Source of the DNA: Flavobacterium poyangense
Lineage (GTDB): Bacteria > Bacteroidota > Bacteroidia > Flavobacteriales > Flavobacteriaceae
Direction: 5' to 3'
Length of the DNA: 64,000 nt
Assembly (NCBI RefSeq): GCF_011751075.1
Contig: NZ_JAALLN010000005.1
Coordinates: forward strand, 124,001 to 188,000
Below are positions 54,195-63,594 of this stretch, one piece after another. Each line of letters opens with the position of its first letter. The first letter of the stretch is position 1. The notes beneath the pieces are model-generated. The model made no database searches, was not told the origin of the DNA, and saw nothing but the letters and a program-made list of their open reading frames with translations. The position numbers and the translations under genes were made by a program.

Positions 54195-56198
54195 TTATTC
54201 GTCTAAAAGTAAAAGTAAGTAATGTGCCGCAGACCAGCTGAAATTTTCTGATTCTAATCCTTTCCCCGTCAATGGGTGGTAATTCTCACGAATTGATTTT
54301 CCTTTTTCGAAAGCGCCTTCTGCATTGTGAATAAGTTTATCCGAAAGTTGATTGGCTTCGTTCACATATCCATATTTTAGTAATCCATCAATTCCAAAGT
54401 AACTTTGATCGAGCCAGTTTGGACCTCTCCAGTACCCATTGTCGGGTTTGAATTTAGGATGATTTGCAGCTAAAGTCGGTAACGGAACAAAAGTATTGAA
54501 AGATAGGGGGTCTAATAAGTTGTTTTTTATAGCTTTTGCCTGTTCGTTGGTTGCTGCTTGTACCCAAAGAGGTAAATAGCCTTCACAGCCCATATCTTTC
54601 ACAAAATTCTTTCCATCGATTGTGGTGTCATAAAACCAGCCTGAGCTGGCATCCCAAAATTGAGTTTGAATCTGAGTTTTTAATTTATCGCTTTCCGATT
54701 TCCAGTTTTTCTCTTCGTCTGCCAATTTTAAAACTTTAGCCATCAGAGCCAAATAGTTTTTTTCGGCGTATAAAAAAGAGTTTAAATCAACACTTTCCTG
54801 ATCGATAGAATAGGCATTTTCGCCGTTTTTTAATATTTTACTGTTGTCAAATCGTACGGCATTGTCCATACCGCTTTCCCACTTCCCGGCAATTAAAGTA
54901 CCGTCTGTAGAGCCAAATTCACAAATTCCATCCTGATCATGATCGCGTTCTTTGTACCACCAAGCGTGATATTTTTTTAATTTAGGATAAAATTCTTTGA
55001 TAAATTTAGCGTCCTTAGTCTGTTTGTAAATTTCCCAAACTGCCCAGGCAGCAAGTGGAGATTTGGTATTTCTGTAATTATTAGGCTCGATTAAAGTATC
55101 TCTGTAAATACAATCCGGAATAAAACCATTTGGCTTTTGGTAATCGAATAAAGCACGCATTTGATTTTTGGCTAATTCGGAGTCAAAGTGGGCTGCCGCT
55201 GCGGCATGTTTCCAGCTGTCCCATGCCCAGAATCCATGAAACCATTCGTAATGATAACTTGGAAATATACCTTCATGTTTTAATCCTTCGGCTGCAATTC
55301 GGGTATTGTTTTGTAAAGTTAGAACTAGTTTTGCAAGGAAAACAGAATAATCGGCTCCTTTATATAGTGGTCTCTTTTTCGAAATTAACTGAGTCAGTTG
55401 TTTTTCTTTCTCGCGTTTTGTATTTTCTAAAAGGGTATTGAATTTTATTTTTAATAAATTTTCCTTTTCTTTTTTCCAATCGTATTGTGGAAAAATATAG
55501 GTTTGGGAAACTACGATTTCTTTAGTTTCATTTGGTTTTAAGGTGAGTTCAGCTGATTTTGCAGAAAAACCATTTTTTGTGATTTCAATGGTGTTTTTTT
55601 CGTTAAGAAACTGAATATGTCCTATAGCATTACTTTTTGAAGAAACAATTTGGATTGCATTTTCTTCAGCACTTAGTTTTAGATTATCGAGATATAGTGT
55701 AGAATGAAAAACCGGAGTAAGAGTAATTGTTTTTGATGATCGATTTTTGATTGTTGTTTTTTGAATAGCTGATTGACCGGATGCAAACACTAATTCTTGT
55801 GTAACGTCCAGGTTATCGTTTTGAAATTGTTGTTCTAAATGACTGTTGTAACTATTTTGATTTTTTAAAGCAGTTTTCCAGTCGATAAGCTCTTGTTGTT
55901 TGTTGTCAAGAAGGTGTAAAGAAATAAAAGAAGCACTTAACCAAACTCCGTTTTGCTCCGTCATTAAAAAAGGGCCTGAGAATCCACCTTGGGCTGCAGC
56001 GGGTTCCAGAAAGCCAAATCCAAACCAGGCTCCTTTATCAGAAAAGGCTAATGCTTTACGATCGGTTGCATTTTTTGGGTCTCCTTTGTAGTCCAGACTA
56101 TTTTTGCTCGCTTCTAAGTTGGTGTATTTATTTTGAGCAAAAGTACTCTGCATCAGTAAAAAGAACAAAAAAATATAAAATGCTTCTTTTTTGTACAT
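54195..56198 (-). CDS. GH63-type alpha-glucosidase (YgjK-like), exported
   Basis: 667 residues with signal peptide (FYIFLFFLLMQSTFAQ). A beta-sandwich N-terminal domain (about 25-270) precedes an (alpha/alpha)6 barrel. The barrel has FHGFWAWDSWKH (Asp327), KWESGMDNAVRF (Asp445, predicted general acid), YWRGPNWLDQSYFG and SENFSWSAAHYLL (Glu651, predicted general base), all in the positions expected of E. coli YgjK. GH63 enzymes invert alpha-glucosidic bonds; YgjK is known, as I recall, for accepting alpha-glucosyl-galactose. This fits removal of the outer glucose from Glc-alpha1,2-Gal. It follows susD by 76 bases. A related GH15/GH37-like role is less likely given the motifs. Confidence 0.8.
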   Translation of the reverse strand: MYKKEAFYIFLFFLLMQSTFAQNKYTNLEASKNSLDYKGDPKNATDRKALAFSDKGAWFGFGFLEPAAAQGGFSGPFLMTEQNGVWLSASFISLHLLDNKQQELIDWKTALKNQNSYNSHLEQQFQNDNLDVTQELVFASGQSAIQKTTIKNRSSKTITLTPVFHSTLYLDNLKLSAEENAIQIVSSKSNAIGHIQFLNEKNTIEITKNGFSAKSAELTLKPNETKEIVVSQTYIFPQYDWKKEKENLLKIKFNTLLENTKREKEKQLTQLISKKRPLYKGADYSVFLAKLVLTLQNNTRIAAEGLKHEGIFPSYHYEWFHGFWAWDSWKHAAAAAHFDSELAKNQMRALFDYQKPNGFIPDCIYRDTLIEPNNYRNTKSPLAAWAVWEIYKQTKDAKFIKEFYPKLKKYHAWWYKERDHDQDGICEFGSTDGTLIAGKWESGMDNAVRFDNSKILKNGENAYSIDQESVDLNSFLYAEKNYLALMAKVLKLADEEKNWKSESDKLKTQIQTQFWDASSGWFYDTTIDGKNFVKDMGCEGYLPLWVQAATNEQAKAIKNNLLDPLSFNTFVPLPTLAANHPKFKPDNGYWRGPNWLDQSYFGIDGLLKYGYVNEANQLSDKLIHNAEGAFEKGKSIRENYHPLTGKGLESENFSWSAAHYLLLLLDE

Positions 56199-56274
56199 GA
56201 TATATAAGTTATTTGGTGTTTTTGAAATAATTACCCTGAAAGATTTTAGTAATGCTTTCAGGGTAAAAATAAGT

Positions 56275-57777
56275 CTAATTATTTTGTATTTCCGTTAAAG
56301 GAACAGGATAAAAGTTATTTTTTGCAGCATCAAAATTGTTGCGTCCAACAGCATCAAGAGCCGCTTTGGTTTTCCCCCAACGACGTAAATCGTAAAAACG
56401 GAAGTTTTCTAAAGGAAACTCAATGATTCTTTCGTGTTCAATTTGAGCTTTTACAGCATCATAAGTCGTACCGGTCATGTTTGGCATGTCTGCACGCTCA
56501 CGAACTGTATTGATAAACGGGATTGCTTCAGCCGGACGTTGTAATTCGTTTAAGGCTTCTGCTTTCATCAAAAGAACATTCGAATAACGCATTAAAGGAA
56601 CGTTAAGCCCTAAAAACTCGGTATCCATTTGTTCCTGAGTAGGAGGCAGGTATTTGCGGAAAACCGGTTTGTCTAAAGTACCAAATTTTTGATCATAGGT
56701 AGCTCCAAAGATTCTTGGATTGGCAGCATCATTAAAATAAGGATCTTTGAAGAAAATAGTAGCGTATAAACGTGAGTCGTAATTTCCAGTAGTGGCAATT
56801 TTTCCTTCTTTTTTAAATTCGTTCATCAACATGGTTGTTGGCAGGATTTCATCCCAGCCTCCTAATTCGCTGGCAGCCATCCAGAAGTGTAATGCCGTAC
56901 GATAGAAAGCACCATTAGAAGTGTTCTCTGTAAACTGAAGTTCAAAAATAGACTCTTTAGAGTTTTTATTTGTTCCGTTAAACATACTCACATAATCCTT
57001 TACAAGATCATAACCCTGAACTTTATTTAAAGCAGCAAGTGATTCCGTAAGAAAGGTTTGTTTTTGTGCTGTTTCTTCATACGCTCTGGTCAAATAAGCA
57101 AAACCAAGATAGCTGTTTGCTGCTCCACTTGTTGCACGACCTGTTTTTTCTGCCGGTTGTGTTGCCGGAAGGATGGCAGCAACTGCTTTTAGTTCGCCAA
57201 TAATAAAATCCCATGCTTCTGCACGTTCAGAAATCGGAATGCTAATTTGATTCTGATCGGTGATGTACTTGTTTCTGATTTTAATTTTTTCCCAGTTCAA
57301 AATTAATTTTAAATGGTAATAAGCTCTTAGAAATCGTGCTTCTGCAATAATTTGGTTTCTGTCTGCATCGTTGATAGAGGAAGAGGACATTTCACCAACT
57401 TTAGTGATAACCTGATTGGCATTACTAATACCACGGTAGTTGTATTTCCAATAGCTTGTAAACTGAGTATTACCATTGGTGTAGGTAAAATCAGCAAGTT
57501 CTACCCAACTTTGATAGTTAAGGGCATCGCTTCCTAGTTTGCAAATGTCTTCGCGATAAGCTTCTACTGGCCATTTAATTTCAGAGAAGGCGTATTCGTC
57601 GATTGACGCTTCCAGGAAGGCATAAGTAGCTGAAAGACCCGCTTCTGCATCTGCTTTATTTCTCCAAAATGTAGAAGAGTTTAATTGATCCGGTGATTGT
57701 TGTTCCAGGAAATCATTACTACATGCTGTTACTGTTAGTAAACCTAAAACAGTAAAAAATTTGAATATCTTTTTCAT
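56275..57777 (-). CDS. susD: SusD/RagB outer-membrane lipoprotein
   Basis: 500 residues. Lipoprotein signal KKIFKFFTVLGLLTVTAC with lipid Cys19. Typical SusD features are QQSPDQLNSSTFWRNKADAEAGLSATYAFL (start), a TPR-like core, PLMRYSNVLLMKAEALNEL and the C-terminal IIEFPLENFRFYDLRRWG and YPVPLTEIQNN. It pairs with the SusC encoded 21 bases upstream. It belongs to a locus with GH63 and GH42 hydrolases, so the ligand probably carries Glc and Gal. Confidence 0.93.
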   Translation of the reverse strand: MKKIFKFFTVLGLLTVTACSNDFLEQQSPDQLNSSTFWRNKADAEAGLSATYAFLEASIDEYAFSEIKWPVEAYREDICKLGSDALNYQSWVELADFTYTNGNTQFTSYWKYNYRGISNANQVITKVGEMSSSSINDADRNQIIAEARFLRAYYHLKLILNWEKIKIRNKYITDQNQISIPISERAEAWDFIIGELKAVAAILPATQPAEKTGRATSGAANSYLGFAYLTRAYEETAQKQTFLTESLAALNKVQGYDLVKDYVSMFNGTNKNSKESIFELQFTENTSNGAFYRTALHFWMAASELGGWDEILPTTMLMNEFKKEGKIATTGNYDSRLYATIFFKDPYFNDAANPRIFGATYDQKFGTLDKPVFRKYLPPTQEQMDTEFLGLNVPLMRYSNVLLMKAEALNELQRPAEAIPFINTVRERADMPNMTGTTYDAVKAQIEHERIIEFPLENFRFYDLRRWGKTKAALDAVGRNNFDAAKNNFYPVPLTEIQNN

Positions 57778-57798
57778 GATTGTTTCTTTATAAATTTC

Positions 57799-60700
57799 TT
57801 AAAATACGTACTGTACACCAAAAATGAATGATCTGGTAAACGGGTACACAAAACGGTCTACTCCGGTATTTAATAGTTCACGTCTTGAGAATTCAGGATC
57901 AGTACCGGTATATTTAGTGATGGTAAATAAGTTTTCAGCACTGATGTAAAATCTTAATTTATCTATTTTAGCAGTTTCTAACAATTCTTGTGGTAAAGAA
58001 TACCCGATTTGTAACTGACGCATACGAACGAAATTTCCACTTTCAAGAAAACGATCTGACTCTCTGCTGTTTCCATTTGGATCTCCAAGTACGGCACGTG
58101 GCGTGTTGCTGCGGTTTTCCGGTGTCCAGGAGTTAAGAGTAGAAGCCAGCATATTGGTTCCTGAACTCATAGATTCGTAAAAATAGCGGTTTCCGTTGTA
58201 CAGTTTATTACCCCAGCCACTTCCAATTAAAGCACTGAAATCAAAACCTTTGTAGCTGGCTCCTAAAGTTAAATTGGCTTCTACTTTTGGTAAACCTGTA
58301 CCGGTGTATTCTTTGTCTTTTTCATTAATTACACCATCATTGTTTAAATCTTTAAACCTGATATCTCCGGGTTTCGCATTTGGCTGAATCAGATTGCCAT
58401 TATTAGTATAACTGTTTACCTCAGCCTGAGATTGGAAAATTCCATCGGTGCGGTACAAATAAAAGGCACTGATCGGAGTACCAACACGCGCTTGAGTAGG
58501 GAAGTGTTCGGCGTTAAATTTAAGACCTTCTCCGTAGATCGCCTGATCAGCGTTGGCAAGAGATTCAACATTATTACGAAGAGTTGACAAATTAAAACCT
58601 ACGTTGTATTTGAACTCATTACTTTGTTCGCTGTAGTTAATTTCGAATTCAAATCCGCTGTTACTTACTTTACCTACGTTAAGAATTGGATCATCGATTC
58701 CTGCTGAAGGAGCCAGTCTTTTTGTAATTAACAAGTCGTTAGTAACGTTGCGATAGTAGTTGATAGAACCGCTAATTTTTCCGTTTTTAAGGGTGTAATC
58801 AATACCAATGTTTTTAGAGTCTGTAGTCTCCCATTTTAATTTTCTGTTTTCCAATGTTGTGGCAATACTTCCCGGCCATGGATTACCTCCGGTTCCTTGT
58901 ACATAACCCGAATTTAAATAATTTCCAGAAGTAATTAAAGAACTTGATGCATAGTAACCTAAAGCGGCTTCATTACCCAATTGTCCCCAGCTGGCACGTA
59001 ATTTTAATTTAGAAACAAAGAAATCTTCCGGGAAGAAATTTTCTTTATCAATTTTCCAACCTAATGCAACAGATGGGAAGGATCCCCAACGGCTGTCTTT
59101 TCCAAATTTTGATGAACCGTCATAACGCAAAGTTGCCTGAGCTAAATAACGATCTTTGTACGAGTAGTTAACACGACCGTAATAAGAAAGTCTGTTGTAT
59201 TGGTATTTAGATCCGTCAGCAGAATACGTTCCGCCTTTTCCGGCTCCAATAGTTTCGAATCCGGGATCCAAGAATCCTGAAGGACGTTCTGTAGAGACAA
59301 GTTGCCCGTTTTCTACAGTATGATCAATTGTTTTTCCTTCTGCTAAAATATCGTTCCAGTTGGAAGAAGAAGGGTTGATGGTAGCACCCAAAAGTAAATC
59401 AAAAGAATGATCTCCAAAAGTTTTTGCTACTGTAAGGGTATTTTCGAAAATCTGCTCATCCCAGAAAGCTCTTCTTTCTCTGTGTACTGTATATTTTTCC
59501 GGTGCTTGTATGTTGGCAATAAAAGGCGGATTGTGAGCCTCAAGCTGTGTATTTATTTCATGATAAGAATAAGCTGTTTTGAATTTTAACCAAGGAGCCA
59601 GATTAGCCGTTATCGAGATATTAGCCGTTAAATCCTGTGCTTTTACAACTCCGCTTCTAAAATGCTCGTCTGCTACCGGGTTAGTGTTAAATGGCAGACC
59701 GTCTTTGTTGGTTAAACCGTAACCGTATGTTTCATTTGAATCGTAAACAGGTACTAATGGCGAAATTGCATAAACTTCTTTTAATTGAAAGTTTGGCTGT
59801 TCGTTTTTAGTATTAAGGTAAGATAATTTGGTATCAACATCAAAGATTGATTTTTTGAAATTTACTCTGGCACTTGCATTTCGTTGTCCAAAGTTATTAT
59901 CAATAACGATTCCTTTTTCGGTAGAGTAGTTTCCATAAAGTGCAAATTTCACTACTCCTTGACGGCCTTGAACACCTAAACCGTAATTCTGAGCCAGTCC
60001 CGAACGGAAAACCTGATCCTGCCAATCTGTATTGTATTGTCCCGGTTTTGTAATATAAGCCGGTAAAGCAACAGGAGTATTAGCATATTTATTGTACTCA
60101 TCGTACATTCTTTTGTGTACGGTCTGATAACCTTGAGCATCTAATAAATCAAGTGTTTTAGCCGTTGAAGTACCTTTCACAAAAGAAGTAAAATCAACTT
60201 TTATTCCTTCTTTCTGACCGCCTTTAGTAGTCACGATAATTACTCCGTTGGCAGCAACAGATCCGTAAATAGCAGCAGCAGCGCCATCTTTAAGAACTTC
60301 CATCGATTCGATGTTCGTTGGATTTACAGAGGCTATATCTCCCTGAAAACCATCAATAATGTAGAGCGGTTCAGTGCTTCCAAAAGTATTGATACCACGA
60401 ATTTTAACCTTTACGGTCGCTCCGGCGGTTCCTCCACTTTTTTGAACATTTACCCCGGCTACTAAACCTTGCAGGGCTTCTGCGGCGTTGTTAGTACCTC
60501 TGGTTTCGATACTTTCTTTCTTTACAGAAGAAATCGCTCCGGTAACATTACCTTTTTTAATGGTACCGTAACCGATGACCACTACTTCGTCTAATTTATT
60601 GTTTTCTTCCTGCATTACAATACTTAGTTCTTTGTTTGTATTTGCAGGCACTGTTATACCGGTAAAACCAATGTAAGAGAAGGTTAAAGTCGGTGTTTTT

Positions 60701-60936
60701 AAATCTGAAGGAATTTGTAAGGTGAATTTTCCGTTTTCATCACTGTTTGTGCTGATGTTAGTGGCGTCTAAGGTTACATTTACGCCCGGAAGCGTATTGC
60801 CTTTGTTATCTGTTATTTTACCGGAAACGCTTTTTTGCGCCTGATTCGCTTGTGCAAAACCGATAGCTGGTAGCCACAAGCATAGAAATAAGACGATATA
60901 GCTTATTTCTCTACTTAATAAAATTGGTTTTTTCAT
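57799..60936 (-). CDS. susC: SusC-type TonB-dependent receptor without STN domain
   Basis: 1045 residues. Signal peptide (IVLFLCLWLPAIGFAQ), carboxypeptidase-like domain about 33-120 (KSVSGKITDNKGNTLPGVNV), plug from about 125 (EVVVIGYGTIKKGNVTGAISS, NVQKSGGTAGATVKVKIRG) and a barrel ending SFIFGVQYVF. Unlike the receptor at 17703 it has no STN domain, so it is not wired to an ECF/FecR relay. Control of this locus probably comes from the Lrp-type regulator at 63595. The gene starts 34 bases after the aldehyde dehydrogenase stop. Confidence 0.93.
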   Translation of the reverse strand: MKKPILLSREISYIVLFLCLWLPAIGFAQANQAQKSVSGKITDNKGNTLPGVNVTLDATNISTNSDENGKFTLQIPSDLKTPTLTFSYIGFTGITVPANTNKELSIVMQEENNKLDEVVVIGYGTIKKGNVTGAISSVKKESIETRGTNNAAEALQGLVAGVNVQKSGGTAGATVKVKIRGINTFGSTEPLYIIDGFQGDIASVNPTNIESMEVLKDGAAAAIYGSVAANGVIIVTTKGGQKEGIKVDFTSFVKGTSTAKTLDLLDAQGYQTVHKRMYDEYNKYANTPVALPAYITKPGQYNTDWQDQVFRSGLAQNYGLGVQGRQGVVKFALYGNYSTEKGIVIDNNFGQRNASARVNFKKSIFDVDTKLSYLNTKNEQPNFQLKEVYAISPLVPVYDSNETYGYGLTNKDGLPFNTNPVADEHFRSGVVKAQDLTANISITANLAPWLKFKTAYSYHEINTQLEAHNPPFIANIQAPEKYTVHRERRAFWDEQIFENTLTVAKTFGDHSFDLLLGATINPSSSNWNDILAEGKTIDHTVENGQLVSTERPSGFLDPGFETIGAGKGGTYSADGSKYQYNRLSYYGRVNYSYKDRYLAQATLRYDGSSKFGKDSRWGSFPSVALGWKIDKENFFPEDFFVSKLKLRASWGQLGNEAALGYYASSSLITSGNYLNSGYVQGTGGNPWPGSIATTLENRKLKWETTDSKNIGIDYTLKNGKISGSINYYRNVTNDLLITKRLAPSAGIDDPILNVGKVSNSGFEFEINYSEQSNEFKYNVGFNLSTLRNNVESLANADQAIYGEGLKFNAEHFPTQARVGTPISAFYLYRTDGIFQSQAEVNSYTNNGNLIQPNAKPGDIRFKDLNNDGVINEKDKEYTGTGLPKVEANLTLGASYKGFDFSALIGSGWGNKLYNGNRYFYESMSSGTNMLASTLNSWTPENRSNTPRAVLGDPNGNSRESDRFLESGNFVRMRQLQIGYSLPQELLETAKIDKLRFYISAENLFTITKYTGTDPEFSRRELLNTGVDRFVYPFTRSFIFGVQYVF

Positions 60937-60970
60937 TTGATAGTGGTTTTAGTTAATTTTTTTTGATGAT

Positions 60971-62524
60971 TTATAGGTCAAATTTAATTCCCTGAGCCAG
61001 TGGAACGCTGGTGGTATAATTGATGGTATTGGTTTGACGTCTCATGTAGATTTTCCAGGCATCAGATCCTGATTCGCGACCGCCTCCGGTTTCTTTTTCG
61101 CCACCAAAAGCACCTCCGATTTCAGCTCCCGAAGTCCCGATATTGACATTGGCAATACCACAGTCAGAACCTGTTACAGATAAAAATCTTTCGGCTTCAC
61201 GCAAATTATTAGTCATAATAGCTGATGATAAGCCTTGTGCAACTCCATTCTGAAGCGCAATAGCATCCTCTACGTCGCCTGAGTATTTTAGTAAGTATAA
61301 AACCGGAGCAAAAGTCTCGTGTTGTACAATTTCAAACGAATTTTGCGCTTCGGCAATGGCAGGTTTTACATAACAACCGCTCTCGTAGCCTTCTCCCGAA
61401 AGTACGCCACCTTCTACCAAAACAGTACCTCCTTCAGCTACTACTTTCTGTAAAGCCTGAGTGTACATTTCGACAGCATGGGTGTCAATTAGTGGTCCAA
61501 CGTGATTGTTCTCGTCCAATGGATTACCGATGCGCAATTGTTTGTAAGCAGCCACTAAGGCATCTCTAACTTTATCGTAAATACTTTCGTGAATAATTAA
61601 TCTTCTGGTTGATGTACAACGTTGCCCGGCTGTACCAACGGCACCAAAAACAGCACCGATAACAGTCATTTTTATATCAGCATCAGGAGTCACGATAATC
61701 GCGTTGTTTCCTCCTAATTCCAGTAATGATTTTCCTAAACGTCCTGCAACGGTTTGTGCTACAATTTTCCCCATACGAGTTGAACCTGTAGCAGAAACTA
61801 ATGGAATACGAGTATCGGCAGTCATTAACTCGCCAATTTTATAATCTCCATTGATCAGGCAGGAAATCCCTTCCGGTAAATTATTTTCTTTAATAACCTG
61901 TGCCATGATGTTTTGACAGGCGACACTACAAATAGGTGTTTTTTCTGAAGGTTTCCAAACACAAACATCACCCGAGATCCAGGCTAGTGCTGTATTCCAT
62001 GCCCAAACGGCAACCGGAAAATTAAAGGCAGAAATGATCCCTACAATTCCTAAGGAATGATATTGTTCATACATACGGTGACCCGGTCTTTCAGAATGCA
62101 TAGTCAATCCGTGAAGCTGACGTGATAATCCAACCGCAAAATCGCAGATGTCAATCATTTCCTGTACTTCACCATAACCTTCCTGAAGGGACTTACCCAT
62201 TTCATAAGAAACCAATTTACCAAGTGCTTCTTTGTTCTCACGTAATTTTTCTCCAAACTGACGTACAATTTCGCCACGTTGCGGAGCCGGAATCAATCGA
62301 AATGTTTTGAAAGCTTCTGTTGCAGATTGCATTACTTTTTCATAATCGGCAGCGGTTGACATTTTTACAGAAGCAATTAATTTTCCGTCAACCGGAGAAT
62401 AGCTTTCTAAAATACCTCCTGACGAAAAGTTTTGCAAACCTGTAGATGTTCCTTCGTTTATTGCTTTGATGCCCAATTTTTCCAGAGCTTCATTCATGCC
62501 AAATTGCGATGTTATTGATGTCAT
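60971..62524 (-). CDS. amaB: ALDH7 family: alpha-aminoadipate semialdehyde dehydrogenase
   Basis: 517 residues. Catalytic Cys303 lies in GTAGQRCTSTRR and Glu269 in LLELGGNN. The C-terminal signature SDCGIANVNIGTSGAEIGG followed by FGGEKETGGGRESGSDAWK and MRRQTNTINY is that of ALDH7 (human ALDH7A1/antiquitin, Pseudomonas AmaB), not of other aldehyde dehydrogenases. The reaction is NAD-dependent oxidation of 2-aminoadipate 6-semialdehyde (or its cyclic form piperideine-6-carboxylate) to 2-aminoadipate in lysine and hydroxylysine breakdown. It lies between the HglS-type gene (67 bases) and susC (34 bases), which ties lysine-type metabolism to the uptake locus. Confidence 0.9.
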   Translation of the reverse strand: MTSITSQFGMNEALEKLGIKAINEGTSTGLQNFSSGGILESYSPVDGKLIASVKMSTAADYEKVMQSATEAFKTFRLIPAPQRGEIVRQFGEKLRENKEALGKLVSYEMGKSLQEGYGEVQEMIDICDFAVGLSRQLHGLTMHSERPGHRMYEQYHSLGIVGIISAFNFPVAVWAWNTALAWISGDVCVWKPSEKTPICSVACQNIMAQVIKENNLPEGISCLINGDYKIGELMTADTRIPLVSATGSTRMGKIVAQTVAGRLGKSLLELGGNNAIIVTPDADIKMTVIGAVFGAVGTAGQRCTSTRRLIIHESIYDKVRDALVAAYKQLRIGNPLDENNHVGPLIDTHAVEMYTQALQKVVAEGGTVLVEGGVLSGEGYESGCYVKPAIAEAQNSFEIVQHETFAPVLYLLKYSGDVEDAIALQNGVAQGLSSAIMTNNLREAERFLSVTGSDCGIANVNIGTSGAEIGGAFGGEKETGGGRESGSDAWKIYMRRQTNTINYTTSVPLAQGIKFDL

Positions 62525-62591
62525 GTTTTGTATGTGCTTTATAATTTAAAAGAAAGAGGAGTGGAATAAAATCTTCTTTTAAAGTATATTA

Positions 62592-63407
62592 TTATTTATT
62601 GTGTTGTAATTGTACGTCTGTACTTTCAAATATTTTGTCGGCAGAAGATGCGACAAAGCCTTGGTACAATTCACCGTTTGCCATTGGATAACGAAGTGCA
62701 AATTCGTAATAACAAGACGGGATTTCTAAAGCACCTTCTTCAAAAGTAACGAGATGTAAATCTGCTAAAGTGCTGGATTGTTCTAACAATTGCTCAGGTG
62801 TTCCTTTAATTTTTCCTCCTGATGCATTCAATTTCCATCCATTTTCTTCTAAAAAGGCATTTAAATCCTGTAAAGTATCGAAGGCTTTTAAAGCGTTGGT
62901 GTTTATTGTAAAATGGTTGGCACGAAATCCGTACACATACATCCATGCTGCATATTCAGATTCGGCCAATAAAGATTGATAAGTAGCATGCGAATTAGCG
63001 TTCCATACAGTTCCGCTCAATACCAGTTCCGGATTGTCAAATAGCTTTTGATCACAGCTGTCTAAAATGTTTTTTACTGTTGCTTGTAATTCAGGAGAGC
63101 ATTTTTCTAACTCCAATTCAGAAATGAAAATTCTGGGTGCATTTTTATCAGTAGCATGTTCGTAATGTTTGGCGAACAATTTTTTTGTTTCAAAATGATA
63201 GTCACCTTTTGCTTCGTAACCAAGGTTTACAAAAAGCTTTTCTAATACTGTAATATTTATTCTCTTATCATTGAATGTGCGGATCGCAATATGATCGTTT
63301 TTTATCTCTTCTCCTTTTTGTTCTAATAAGTCATGAATCTTTTTTGCTGATGGGGTAATTTCAGCGTATTGTTCCCATAATTTTGACAGTAATTGCGTCT
63401 TGTCCAT
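62592..63407 (-). CDS. hglS: DUF1338 protein, short HglS-type 2-oxoadipate dioxygenase/decarboxylase
   Basis: 271 residues, shorter than the roughly 460-residue Pseudomonas HglS. The predicted metal triad is intact: His39 in KNDHIAIRTF, His165 in GFRANHFTIN and Glu235 in PSCYYEFALRY. Also kept are PRIFISELE and SGGKIKGTPEQLLEQSSTLAD. HglS converts 2-oxoadipate with oxygen to D-2-hydroxyglutarate and CO2 in lysine catabolism (plant homologues such as FLO7 do the same). It is the first gene of the locus and is read away from the Lrp-type regulator. A YdiJ-type dehydrogenase for the product ends the locus. Confidence 0.85.
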   Translation of the reverse strand: MDKTQLLSKLWEQYAEITPSAKKIHDLLEQKGEEIKNDHIAIRTFNDKRINITVLEKLFVNLGYEAKGDYHFETKKLFAKHYEHATDKNAPRIFISELELEKCSPELQATVKNILDSCDQKLFDNPELVLSGTVWNANSHATYQSLLAESEYAAWMYVYGFRANHFTINTNALKAFDTLQDLNAFLEENGWKLNASGGKIKGTPEQLLEQSSTLADLHLVTFEEGALEIPSCYYEFALRYPMANGELYQGFVASSADKIFESTDVQLQHNK

Positions 63408-63437
63408 CTGTAAAAAATTTTAAATGTTATTATTACA

Positions 63438-63445
63438 CAAATCTA
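63438..63445 (-). promoter_or_regulatory. Possible -7 box for the hglS-led locus
   Basis: On the minus strand this reads TAGATTTG, matching the Bacteroidota -7 consensus TAnnTTTG, 31 bases before the hglS start. No clear TTG is seen at the -33 distance, as may be expected for a promoter that needs an activator. Confidence 0.35.
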
Positions 63446-63518
63446 TATATATAACTGTTATGTTATTATTATTATGATACGATTATTTATAAATAAATGG
63501 ATTAGCTGTTTTTTTTTG

Positions 63519-63526
63519 TAGATTTG
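63519..63526 (+). promoter_or_regulatory. Possible -7 box for the Lrp-type gene
   Basis: TAGATTTG, the same octamer as the divergent box on the other strand, lies 68 bases before the ATG at 63595. The spacer between the two boxes is extremely AT-rich and could carry the regulator's binding sites. Confidence 0.35.
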
Positions 63527-63594
63527 ACACTTATAAAAACAGTTTTAATCTTAAAGTTGTCAAAATAATAGAATCCGGTAAATCACTTGCAGCT

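Noticed and set aside
57799..60936. An STN domain in the second SusC
   Set aside because: The carboxypeptidase-like domain begins directly after the signal peptide, and no ECF/FecR genes are adjacent.
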